64,000 nt of DNA from Eucalyptus grandis (taxonomy: Eukaryota > Streptophyta > Magnoliopsida > Myrtales > Myrtaceae), in the NCBI RefSeq assembly GCF_016545825.1, contig NC_052622.1, positions 45,738,770 to 45,802,769 of the forward strand, in the 5' to 3' direction. Below the pieces are notes generated by a model. That model was not told where the DNA came from and made no database searches. It saw only the letters and a list, made by a program, of their open reading frames with translations. The translations under genes and the position numbers were made by a program. Below, piece by piece: positions 22,990 to 34,032 of this stretch. How positions within the stretch are numbered: the stretch's first letter is position 1; every line of letters begins with the position of its first letter.

Positions 22990-24290
22990 GTTTTTCTTGG
23001 ATTATGTTCCCAGCTCTATCCTTCACTCTGGGTCTCGTGGGGTTCTTGCTTTGGCAAGGTGTGTAGTGAACGAAGGGGGCGATGTATTTATGGTCTCCCT
23101 GTGCTGCGAGAGCGAGTACCACTGTGGATAGAAACGGTGACATGGTGGCATGGACAGCCAAAAATTCTTGCTCTTTTCTCACGAGCAACGTCGTGTTAAG
23201 ACACAGCCATGTGAAGATATTCCCTCCTACTAACGGCTAAAGTTACGGCTACTCTTGAGGGTCTAAACACGATTTAAACGTTGGATGCTCGAAACTCAAT
23301 TCGAGCCCAATCGAGTGGCGACAATTCTGTTCGAGCTCGAACAGCAAAATGAGGTATCGGAGCTCATCTCATCTCGATTCGAATGAGGAAGAGCCCAAGC
23401 TTGATAAGCTCATATATCTTTCTTGCATTTTCTGATATGTGGACATATTGTGTAATAAGATTAGCAATAAAAAATTTTCAAGGCCAAAAAGAAAACGAAA
23501 AAGTCACAAAAAATCTCAAATTATATATCCCATGACATATAATTTATTTTTTAGACATGAAAAATCCCAAATAATACTCAATTTGACACATTCATCATAA
23601 TTTTTTTTTTTTGTAATATAAAGAACTCAAAATTGCGATACGATCACTCCTTGTCAAATTTTCGCTTATATCAATATTATTTAATTTTTGGCGTTCATGT
23701 AAGCAGATTTGTAACGGTTCTCGTGAAGGAAGGTAAATATATTGTTGCGTTGGTACATATTAAAGATTTTTGGTGTTAAAGAAAATAGTTTGTGATGAAT
23801 ACATTAGACTGGATATAATTTAAGGTTTTTCGTTGTAAAAAAAAGGTTCCATCTGGCTTGATCAACTTGCAAGCTCATGGCGCGACATGTACTGGAGAGC
23901 TCGAGCTCGAGTTCTATTCAGATCCGGCGGGTTTGATCGCTGAGTAATTATTGAGTGGAATAGGAATTATTTTAGAGAATGAATGACCGACGCCGCTGAA
24001 TGGGAAGATCAGATAATGACGAAGCGCCTTATCTAAACCACCCACGTGGATTGCTCCAATTGAGGCAAATAGATAAGTCTCAACAGTGAAAAGTCGCCAC
24101 CGCCACGCCTTCCTGAGTCAGAGAGTCAGAGAGCCTACCGGGCTTATCGCGCGTTCTACCTATGGATGTGGAACCACAGATTGGTCCTGCATAATCGCAT
24201 TGATTGCCGCCGATCCTGAATTATAAACGCCGACTCACGATTTCTCCTGCCTCATAAATTATGGGTTCGATCAGGAATTAACGTTGACTT
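22990..24290. other. Promoter side of the DIN1-like gene and AT-rich intergenic DNA
   Basis: About 1.3 kb with no supportable gene. The first few hundred bases upstream of 22983 must hold the promoter and 5' leader of the minus-strand rhodanese gene. The motif CCACGTGG occurs near 24052, a G-box-like core (CACGTG), but it is about 1 kb from the gene and no role can be claimed. Confidence 0.4.
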
Positions 24291-24294
24291 TTAA

Positions 24295-25195
24295 GGCTCC
24301 GTTTGTTTCGCAAAAATTAATTTCTAAAAAAATATTTTTCAAATTTTTTAGCGTTTATTTCACGAAAAATGATTTCTTTAGAAAAAAAATGTTTTTATGA
24401 AGGAAAAAAATCTTTTAAATTAAGAGGAAAGTGAAAAATATTTTACTCTCTTGATCTTTCTTATCTCTCACCTCTATAAATCCTTACTTCCTCTTCTTCT
24501 TCTTTTTTTTCTTCTTTTTTTAATTTTTTTTATTCGAATTATTTTTAATTTCCTTTTTCTTTTTTTTTTTTTTTTTTTCTTTTATTTGTTTCTCATCTTC
24601 TTCTTTCTTGATTAGTCGTCGGTTGTTGTTAGGCGAACCTTGAGCTCGTCGATCTCAAGCTCGCGCTTTGCACTCTTACTTATCATTTTTTTTATTTACT
24701 CTACTCTGCAGTTGTATATTGTTCAAGCAAAATGGCTTTACATGCTCTGCTTCTTTTTCTTTTTATTTATTGGAACACAAAAGACGCAAGGGGAGAACAG
24801 ACCACTAAACTAAAAGATTCTTATTAGAGCTGTACATGCTTTGCTTCTTTTCTCATTTGCTTCTTTTTAAAATACATATGAACATTTTTTAGAGTAGATG
24901 ATCGTTTGGTAATAATGAGAGAACAAAGATATGAAGCACCTGAATTTAAAGTAAGTTTATATTTGATAGATTTATAGGTTGGTAAGTGATGTTTGCCTAA
25001 GTGAATAGGTCGGTAAGTGATGTATGCCTAAGTGATGAAGTTTTAAAAAATATTTTCCTTATTGAATACCATAAAATATTTTCTGAAATATTTTCAAGTT
25101 TTAGCCGAACACCAGAAAATATTATCATTTTCCTGAAAAATGATTTTTGAGAAAATATTTTCCGGAAATGGATCGTTTTCCGCGAAACAAACGGA
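24295..25195. mobile_element. MITE-like element with GGCTCCGTTTGTTTCGC ends
   Basis: The left end GGCTCCGTTTGTTTCGCAAAA is inverted at the right end (TTTTCCGCGAAACAAACGGA), and the sub-terminal AT-rich stretches (around AAAAATGATTTC and GAAAATATTTTC) are also inverted copies. It spans about 900 bp with a pyrimidine-rich centre (24480-24610). No transposase frame. The target duplication is unclear, so the superfamily (hAT or PIF) is not decided. Confidence 0.55.
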
Positions 25196-25705
25196 TTTGA
25201 GTCTCTCAATATTTTGGGCTAAAATGGTTTTTATTAAGCCCACTTGACTTGACCTTTTATTATTCACCTTCTCTCTTCCAATCCACGAGGGACTCGCACA
25301 AACTCTTGATTCAGCTGTATGGATTGAGCTAACTTTCAAAAAAAGAAAATTCTAAATTTACTTTACAGTGACCAATTTTATTCTAAATCATTTATGCTAA
25401 TTTAATTCTAAATTTGTTGACTGGTGAGGGCCACGACACCATAATCCAAACCACGCGAGGGTCGGCCATCGGTTGTCGACCTTGCCCGTCCAAATGTGGA
25501 ATAAAGAAAAGAAAGGATAAATAATAAAAATTAAAATTATTTACATTAGCACTAGCTAAGCAATTTTTAGCCAAAATTGATTGGAAGAACTAAATTGGCA
25601 AAATATCATCAAGTTTATGATTAAATTGATAAATTGTTATCAAGTTTATGACTAAATTGGCAAATCATCAAAATGTTTAGGATTAAATTAAAAAAATTTA
25701 AAATA

Positions 25706-27121
25706 GGGATAAGTGTTCCGGAAGTTACAACTTGTCACGAAAATGTTTTTTTTTTTTTTAAAACCCCTCAATGACGTCTGGGGAAACCACGAAAATGCAT
25801 TTAAGTCCTAAAACTGTGGTCAAAAATGCATTTAAGTCCTAAAACTTGTCAAATTAAAACTTTTCAAACGAGTCCTAAAATCGACGCCATTAGCATTTTC
25901 CGTTAAAAATGTTGATGTGGCATTTTAAATAATTTTTATTTTCCAGGTGTATTTTTAATTAATTTTTATCCATTTTTTAAAATTAGATTTAAAAACTAAA
26001 AATTAAATTTATTTATTTATTTATTTATTTTTTATTTTTGGTCTTTGGAGGAAGCGGCTTGCAGCCGCGCCCGCGCCGTAAACCCCTAGGTGACACTTAA
26101 GCGGGAGGACCCACCACCCGAGTCACACTTAATACATCTAGCGCCTCCCACAGGTTTTGAACCTTCACCTTCACTGAAATTTGAAGATCGGTAGGGCCTT
26201 ATCCAATGAGCCACCGCGGCGGTGGTAAAAAGAAAAGTTAAAAAAATTAAATTTATTCTTATCTTATTTTCAACAAAAACTAAAAAGAAAAGTTAAAAAA
26301 TTATTTTTAAAATTGTTAAAAAAAAAAATCAGCGCAGCTCCTCCCCGCCGTCGCCACCGCCCATCGCCGGGAGGGGCCGGGCGACGGTCGCCGGCCCCGG
26401 GCGGGGTGGTCGGGCCTTGCCACCCCAGGCGAGGGTGGTGACCGTCACCCGCCCAGGTGAGGCCTCGTCGACCCTCACTTGGGGTCGGCGAGGATTGCCA
26501 GATTTGGGTGAGCCTCGCCGACCCCGAGCAAGGGCGATGAGGCCTCGCCTGTGGCGGCGACGGTCGCCGGCACCCCGTGAGGGCCGCGACGACTCGCCTG
26601 TGGGGGCCGATGGCTGCCGGCCCCCGCGAGGGCCGGCGGGCCTAGATCTAGGCACCCACGCCCGGATCTAGCGATCCTCACCGGCCCCGAGTGAGGGCTA
26701 ACAAGGCCTCACCTAGGGCGGGCGAGGCCCGGCCACCCCCGCCCAAGGCCGGCGACCGTCACCCGGCCCCTCCGGCGATGGGCGGCGGCGGGGGAGGAGC
26801 AGCTTTTTTTTTTTTTTTAAATAAATATTTTAATTTTTTGAAATTTTTGGTGAAAATAAGATAAAATGAATAAATTTGATTTTTTTAGTTTTTAAATCTA
26901 ATTTTTTAAAAAATGAATAAAAATAATTAAAAATCAACGTGGAAAAAAAAAATTATTTAAAATGCCACGTCAGCATTTTTAATGGAAAGGCTAACAACGT
27001 TGATTTTAGGACTCGTTTGAAATAATTTGACAAGTTTTAGGACTTAAATGCACTTTTTGCAAGTTTTAGGACTGAAATGCATTTTCGTGACAAGTTGTAG
27101 GACTTTTGGAACACTTATCCC
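25706..27121. mobile_element. Mutator-like foldback element with GC-rich core and perfect 9-bp target duplication
   Basis: 1,416 bp. The direct repeat TTTAAAATA flanks it exactly (25697-25705 and 27122-27130). Ends are GGGATAAGTGTTCCGGAAGT and its inverted counterpart ACTTTTGGAACACTTATCCC. The inverted repeat continues through AT-rich arms and into a GC-rich core (about 26330-26800), where CTCCTCCCCGCCGTCGCC near the left is inverted as GGCGGCGGGGGAGGAG near the right, so nearly the whole element could form one hairpin. No transposase. Open frames in the GC core are products of composition and symmetry. It carries a SINE in its left arm and shares its termini with the STY46 intron element. 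Confidence 0.8.
26008..26225 (-). mobile_element. tRNA-derived SINE inserted in the left arm of the foldback element
   Basis: Read on the minus strand it begins CCACCGCCGCGGTGGCTCATTGGATAAGG, with an A-box-like TGGCTCATTGG (26198-26214). About 35-40 bases on comes a B-box-like GGTTCAAAACC (26153-26163), and it ends in an A-rich (TAAA)n tail (26008-26035). These are the internal RNA polymerase III promoter and tail of a plant SINE. It has no counterpart in the opposite arm of the host element, so it arrived later. The flanking target duplication is only approximate in the A-rich surroundings. Confidence 0.7.
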
Positions 27122-27592
27122 TTTAAAATATTTATGACTCAATTGACAAATTGTCAAAATGTTTATAATTAAATTAGTACAATCGAAATGTTTAATTGGT
27201 CACTGACTCACTGCACAATAAATTCATGACTTTTTAGACAATTTTATCCGTATTTGATAATAAGTCTTCTCATGTGCTTTTATTGAATCTCCATCTACAT
27301 CCCTGGTAAGAGGTTTGTCATTCTCGTTATGCATGGAATCAGCGAGATTAGTCACTAAAATATCAAAGATCATCTAGAAAGAGGGACTACGAGTTTATTT
27401 GTGTGTCCGCAAGGACGATGCTTTCACAATCGAAGTATACAACTCATCCGATCCCAGGATAAAACCAGGTTGATTCCCCGGAAACCAGCCTGAAGAGGGT
27501 GTTTATTATTGCCGGCCGAAATAACGATGCACGGAGAAGTCAATTGTTCCGGAACAAAGAGAGAAGATGAGAGCATCGCGGTATGGTCGATC

Positions 27593-30500
27593 TCACACGC
27601 TGGCCTGGGCCAACTGGCTCAAGTTCACCGCGCTACGAAGCTCAGGCCCTCGGCAATCAGAGTAACGGCGGCTTTCTGGGCCGCATACTGGGTCGGGTGG
27701 AACATGTCCCAGAACAAGTACGTGCCGTGATTTGGGCACAGGTTGGGGCCATACACGATATAGCATGGATGCTCTGCATTTGGTGTCCCGTTTCCGCAGC
27801 ATGCTTCTTCAATGTTCTCAATGCCTAATCATACATAAGATTAAAGATGAAATCCCGAGAAGCTGGCTAATCAGAACAAAAAAAAGAGAAAAAAAGAAGA
27901 AAGAGCAAGAAGAATTGGCTAAGAATGGATAGTAATTACATTCTCACCGACGACAAGAGGATCGTCCATAAGGGTAGAGGTCATGGTATGTGCATCTCCA
28001 AGCAAGTACATCATGCCTTGGAGCTGCGAGCTCAGATCGTGTAATGAACCCGAGATAGTCAAATAGAAGGACTGAATATAATCGTTCAACTCCGTCAAAC
28101 AGCCCGACCTGCTTGCCGTCAAGTTCCGGAGCTGCGTGAACGGTAGACCTATTAGACCCGTTGAACAGGTGGGTCGGATTGGATTTGGGTCAGCCGAACC
28201 GGCAGCACCCGATTGGAGGGACGCTCAGGATCCTGAATCTCCGAGCTCCCAAGTTGTACAAAGCCTGGCGTTCCCATTCCGTGACAATGCAAAGTCGTCA
28301 GAGAAAAAATTCCCTAAATAATTCTTTATGCGAACGACGCGAAATTTAAGTTTCAAGATCCACGGGAAGGTCGGTCTAGGCTTTCCTCAGACAAGGAGCA
28401 ATTGGCCCCCGACGGCAACAGTATCGAGTCGACATCTACCGTCAGTTGGGCTGTTTAGTTAGACCAAATTCGGCCATCAGCTTTGGTTGTGACACGGCAC
28501 TCTCGTTGTAATGGTAGTGATCGAAGATGTCGTTGCTTCCCATGCTGATGAAGAAGATCGATTTGGCGAAGAACTCAGCGCTTGCATTTCAAACCAGTAG
28601 ATCTGAGATGATGCCCTGAACCATTGTAAATCGTTGCACTTGTTGCGCCATTATTACCACGTCACCCTGCACGTTAGGAAGATTCATAGTTCAATTCTCT
28701 AACTACTCGAGCTAGGATTTATCCAAGTACAAGAAAGCTCCCTGTTAATTCCTTGACTCGGGTTTGGCTCGCTCGAGCATATGATGATTGAGTAACATGA
28801 ATCCGTGATCCAGCTCCTCGAGCTCAGCTTTAATTGATCGAAACTAATATTTTGAATAGTGGAGCACACATTACACGCAGCTTCGAGTTTATTTAGTCCA
28901 GCTCAGTTATAAAACTTCAAATTTGATCTTGCTTCTAGGGGGACATGAATGTCGAACTTTTCAGACAAGTCGAGATCCCCAGTATTGAGCTATCCGGCTC
29001 GACTCGACTTGATAATGCTGCTTGCATGTGGAAGAAATTGAAGGACATGGGAGAGCATAAAAAAATGGAGTAAAAGAAATCAACATGACATTACATAGGT
29101 TTGAAATCTAGTTGCATCGAGAATTCCAGCGCCGCCCGAGGCAAAGTTAGCCCCTTGAAGTAAATTGCTTGGGAAGTTTGATGGGTATTGGAGAAGAGCC
29201 ACAAAAAGTGGTGGACTTTTCTTGTAGCCCAGTTGCTTCACTAGCAGTATTAATTCATGATTATGAATTGGGGACAATTGCATGGTAAAATTCAGAAGGA
29301 TTCTTAGTCGAATAAGCAGAACGACAAAATGAAATGGACTATGAGATAATTAGGGAATTATGTGATGTGGGAGCATCCAACGTAACTCCATCGACCAACT
29401 CAGGATCATCGATGCTTATCCAAGCCAAGAAAGAAATTGGGCATCATGTGCTTCAATGGATCATTTTGATTGAATAATGTCAATTATTTATCGATACTTT
29501 GTGGTATGTTGATAACTATCAATGGGAGGTCATTTTAGACGTTTTGCATGACCAATTGATGACGTTTTAGGAGGTTATTTTCTGGTCAAGGGAGGCGCAC
29601 GAATTTTGGAAGGATGAAGGTTCAAGAATGCAAGTTCCTGTGCTAATAAATGCATTTCCTAAGTTCCTAGGTATCTTATTGTTATGTAGTTATCAAGAGT
29701 TGAAGGTCTAAGTTCTTAGGTCATTAAAGTCTGCTTTTTATTTTTCCTAAGTCTAAAAATCCTCCTATAAACAGAGGAAAATTATCCAATGTAAAGGCAT
29801 ACGAATTTGATGAATGAAAATTGTGAGATTTCCTCTACTGGAGTGAACATTTTCGGAGAGTGGATGACTCATTTCGGTCTCTTTATCCTTGGAGTGTAGA
29901 TCACTTCTTGGTGGTGAGCTAGGAAGCCCTTTATTCTTGGCTGGTGGAATCTTTAAGCAGTGAGTTTCTTCCATCCCGAACTCCATTATCGTTGGCCGGT
30001 GGAAGCTTTAGGCCTTGGTGGTAAACTTCGTAGATCTCAATCCTCATCCTCAGTTGGTAGCATAGCCTTTACACCTTACCTTAGAAGGAGATCATTCAAT
30101 CTTTTCTTATTACCTTTCGTTTATTCCCCGTATACACTATTTCATACACTTAACCAGAAAAATCCAAAAGAAAAAAAAATTCCGTTCTGGAATCACTTGT
30201 CCCCATCACGCATCATTAGGGAAAATTGTCCAAAAAGTCCTAAACCTGTTGCATTTTTGCCAATTTAGTCATAAATATTTTAACTTTGCCAATTGAGTCT
30301 TAAACCTTTTCACTTCTTGCCAATTTAGTTCATTCGACCAATTTTTGCGGGAAAATGCTGACATGGATGCTTAGGTGCCACGTAGGACTGCCGGAGCTAA
30401 CGTGGACAATTTTAATAATTTTTTAATAATTTTTTGAATTTTTTGAATTTTTTTATTATTTATTCTATTTTTCCCCTTTTTTTTTTTTTTTTTTTTTTGG

Positions 30501-31656
30501 CTTTCTTGGCCTTTCGGTGGCCGGCCACCGGCCACGGTTGGCTGGCCTCGCCCAAGACACGGGCGAGGCCCAACCGGGCGAGGAGGAGCCCTTGCAGGGG
30601 GCTCACCCCGCCCGTGTGAGCGTTCGGCCTTGCCTAGACCAGATCTAGCGAGGCCGGCCCTCGCCCCTAGCCGGGTGACGAGCGAGAGTGGGAACGTCGA
30701 TGAGCGACGGCGACGATTTTGCATTCAGCAGACAACGACATCTCGCTTGTCGCCCGGTGTCGCCATCCCCGGCCAGGGGTGAGGGTCGGCCTCGCCAAAT
30801 TTGGTCTGGGTGAGGCCGATGCTCGCTGGGTGAGGGCGAGCCCCGGCGAGGGCTCCCCTTGCCATATTTGGCGAGGCCGGCCCTTACCTAGCGTCGTTGT
30901 CGCCCGGCTGACGCTCGGCGAGGCCACCCTCGCCTGGGCGAGGGTCGGCCTTGCCTAAGCAACCCTCGTTGGGCCGCACCTGGGTGAGGGCTCCCCTCAC
31001 CGGGCTCCTCTTCGCCCGGTCGGACCTTGCCTATGCCGGGTGAGGCCAACTAGCTGGCCGTGGCTAGTGGCCGGCCACTGGAAAAGGCCAAGAAAGCCAA
31101 AAAAAAAAAGAAAAGAAAAAAAGGGGAAAAAACAGAAGAAATAATAAAAAAATATTGAAAAAATTATTTAAAATTGTCCACATTAGCTCCGGCAGTCCTA
31201 CGTGGTATCGGCGGCATCCACGTTAGAATTTTCCGACCAAAATTGGTCGGATGGACTGAATTGACAAGAAATGAAAATGTTTAAAATTGAATTGACAAAG
31301 TTAAAAGGTTTATGACTGAATTGGCAAAAGTGCAATAGGTTTAGGACTTTTTGGACAATTTTCCCTGCATCATTATGGTTTACCCATTTCATCAGCACTA
31401 TTATACTCATTACTGAATCTCCCTCTCGCTAGGGAGTTGGGGAAATCGACCTCATCATAAGGGAAGTCAGCTCTTGCCCTGGAAGTTATGTAATCGTTAG
31501 TCCCTATGTCGAATGTAGAGTCTCCAAATAAAAAGACCGGAGGCACGTTGTCGGCCAAAGCTGAGGCATGCATCATGCCGATAGCCTTGAATGGAACAAG
31601 TTCCTCTCATTGCGAGAAGACAGAGAAGGCAACAATGGGGAAGACGTTTCAGACAT
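27593..31656 (-). pseudogene. GDSL esterase/lipase pseudogene 1 of the tandem array
   Basis: Five exon remnants on the minus strand: 31384-31656, 29095-29240, 28440-28666, 27958-28264, 27593-27824. They show the SGNH/GDSL blocks: VPPVFLFGDSTFDIG (nucleophile Ser), NFASGGAGIL, FISMGSNDIFDHYH and LFWDMFHPTQYA (catalytic Asp and His). Intact relatives are secreted plant lipases of about 350-370 residues. This copy is broken several times. Exon 1 loses frame inside the signal peptide, so the frame from the ATG stops at 31577. Exon 3 has a TGA where relatives read LLGQN. Exon 4 carries an insertion of about 50-60 bases with stops, and exon 5 shifts frame just before VNLSQLAQAS. Intron 1 contains a 1.15-kb foldback element. 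The catalytic residues are still recognisable, so loss is fairly recent or patchy. Confidence 0.85.
30219..31366. mobile_element. Mutator-like foldback element with GC-rich core in intron 1 of GDSL pseudogene 1
   Basis: 1,148 bp, flanked by the 9-bp direct repeat GCATCATTA (30210-30218 and 31367-31375). Left end GGGAAAATTGTCCAAAAAGTCC; right end is its inverse, GGACTTTTTGGACAATTTTCCCT. Next come inverted AT-rich arms (TTTGCCAATTTAGTC and GACTGAATTGGCAAA), then a GC-rich centre (about 30500-31090) that is itself partly inverted: GGCCGGCCACCGGCCACGG against GGCCGTGGCTAGTGGCCGGCC. No transposase. Its right end lies eight bases inside the intron from the exon 1 splice donor. Confidence 0.8.
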
Positions 31657-31772
31657 GTTTTTAGGAGGCTTGACTCTCAAGTGTCTTGACTCTTGAGAGA
31701 CAAAGTGATGATGTGTTTTGTTCATGAAACTTATTCCCTGCAGTCTTGTAGAAGTGGAGTTAGGAAGTGAAC

Positions 31773-32446
31773 TGTTGGGTTGTCGGATTCACAAAAAACT
31801 GGATTTGACACTAAATCAAACCCCTAAAACAAATGCGGAAGACGAGCCCGGGAAATTCATACGTATCACCGATCCTAAAGCACACCACGGAATCGAGCGT
31901 ACCTTATTAGCCACAGATTAAACACCAACACCGATAAGAGGAAGAGAAAACCGATCCCATTCGATCCGATGACGTTGATTGGCCTTGAAGGGAAGAGAGC
32001 GTCACCTTTTTTCTTTTGTTTTTCTTTTGGAGGGAGAGAGGGAGAGGAACGTATGTTAAAAATGCCAAAAGGTAGGTTCTCCCCCTCTTTCCTCCCTTAT
32101 ATACGTCCCTTCCAAAAAAAGAAACATATCCCTTCATCCATGAGCCCTAATCTTGTGGGCCGGGCTTTTAGGCCCAACATGGGCGGACGGGCTAACTTAG
32201 GCTCATCACATAAAACCATCATCTCCCACTCGCACATGGTGGGCCGAACATGATTCTCTTTACCTCTCTTCAACATTCATACCAGTGAATAATCCGTGCG
32301 ACCAGCATACTTTGAGAGCTCATTGCTATGCATTTGTTAGGAATATATAGCAGTTCACAATGAGCATCACACTCTGAGTAGATTTAGTATGCAGTACCCT
32401 AGATCGATCAATCACATTTATATCTCTCTTGATCTCTTTTAAACAA

Positions 32447-32490
<44 letters not shown>

Positions 32491-33010
32491 CATTGCATTC
32501 ACAACTATGATTATCCCAAAGACAGTCATAATTGGTCGACCAGTGAATACAAAACTATAATGTGATTCTCCAAAATTATTCTTCCTCTTTCCTTCAAACT
32601 CTCAATTTTAGTTCAGCTTACTATTCTAGAAATGTCCCATTAGATCAAATCAACTCATGACCATTGGCAACATCCTAAGATAGCAAACACTAAATAGAAA
32701 TATTGAGAATAAGTAAAAGTCATGAGGGCACTAAAATTGAGGAACTCATCTCCTCAAGAGTCTCACACGGCATAAAAGTTGAGATCAAACTTTTGCCACT
32801 CTTATTGGTCGGCTCATGCATACGTAGTATGAAATATGTATTACAATATTAACTCATTTCCCATGGAGCGTATGTCTACACCTTTCAATACCGTACATAT
32901 GATAGTTCAGACATACTCAATGTCTAACTTGAGTTCACGTATCTACTCATTCACAAAATTCATCAGAACTCACATCTGGCATCATAGATAGATAAAGTAA
33001 AATATGTGGG
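31773..33010. mobile_element. LTR-type insertion (possible solo LTR) upstream of GDSL pseudogene 1
   Basis: The left edge is set by comparison with pseudogene 2. Both read TAGGAAGTGAAC at this distance from exon 1; copy 2 continues AAGCAAATAAGG (about 35866), whereas copy 1 switches to TGTTGGGTTGTCGGATTC. TGTTGG is a common plant LTR start. Inside are a TATA-like CTTATATACG and phrases such as CTCCCACTCGCACATGGTGGGCC that are typical of plant LTRs. Similarity to the corresponding spacer of the next repeat unit resumes near 33030. The right end, orientation and target duplication were not resolved. Confidence 0.45.
32449..32489. repeat. (AT)n microsatellite
   Basis: A pure AT run of about 20 units inside the LTR-type insertion upstream of GDSL pseudogene 1. 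Confidence 0.95.
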
Positions 33011-33693
33011 TTATTTTTTTAATGTTCAATACAGTCTATGAACTATATGAAAATATTCAATCAAGACACTTTATTGTATTATTAGCCATTCAACAGTTAG
33101 GGACTTAGATGAAATTTAAGTTTAGATAATTCTAATTAAAGCACTATATATAGTTTATGCACGGTTTTTTAATCTCTTGCATCTTATATAATGTAATTTA
33201 GTTGAGAAAAAGGGATTCTTGAATCGCTCATAAAAATATGATGCTATGTTCTCTGATCATTAGTACACATAATCACCCCTTTCCATTCTTTCACGAATTA
33301 TTGACTTGCAATAATTAATTTTAATTAATTTTTTACTTATTGATTCGTCAGTCCAATTTCTCTTTCACTTGCTCTCCCCCCATCAACGTGGGACTCCTAG
33401 AGGTTTTTCCACAGTCGCTTTCATTGGAACCCGGCGAGATTGGCCGCTAAGATATCAAGATCGTCTAGAAAATCAACATTGAAGAGGGAAAGTGAAATTT
33501 ATTTGCGTGTCCACGAGAACAACGCTTCCGCAATCGGAGTGTACGGTTCATCCGGTCCCGGGATCCAGCGAGGTTGATTCCCGGAGACGGGCTATAGGGA
33601 GTGTTTATTACTGGCAGCCAAAATAACAATGCAAGGAAACGTTATTCATCTCGGAATGAAGAGAGAGGACGAGAGCATCGCGTGTGGTGGATC

Positions 33694-33987
33694 TCACGCG
33701 CTGGCCTGGGCCAACTGGCTGAAGTTCATTGGCGATACGAACCTCAGGTCCCCGGTGAAGAGAGCGATGGCGGCTTTCTGGGCTACGTACTGGGTCGGGT
33801 GGAACCAGTCCCAGAACAAGTATTTGTAGCGGTTCGGGCACAATTTGGGGTCTTGCGTGATGTTGCATGGGCCCGCTGCATTCAGAAGCCCACTTCCGCA
33901 GCATGCTTCTTCTATGTTCTCGATGCCTAATTGCACATAATATTTTAGATGAAATCAGAGAAAATTGGTTAAGAGAAATTGATGAAA

Positions 33988-34032
<45 letters not shown>

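Larger units (their letters stand above)
25340..27255. mobile_element. Outer foldback element, split by the 25706-27121 insertion
   Basis: The left arm 25345-25696 and right arm 27131-27250 read as inverted copies: TTTACTTTACAGTGACCAA and TGCTAATTTAATTCTAAA on the left correspond to the reverse complement of the right arm around TTTAATTGGTCACTG and TTATAATTAAATTAG. The inner element with its own 9-bp duplication lies between the arms, so the outer element was there first. Outer ends are approximate. Confidence 0.45.

Noticed and set aside
24052..24060. G-box-like CCACGTGG as a regulatory site of the DIN1-like gene
   Set aside because: About 1 kb upstream and a single short match; chance cannot be excluded, so it is only mentioned in the intergenic entry.
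26329..26681. Long Arg/Pro/Gly-rich frames in GC-rich DNA
   Set aside because: They lie in the self-inverted GC core of a foldback element, occur on both strands at once and match no family.
30371..30958. Arg/Pro-rich frames on both strands
   Set aside because: Same situation in the core of the 30219-31366 foldback element; composition effect.
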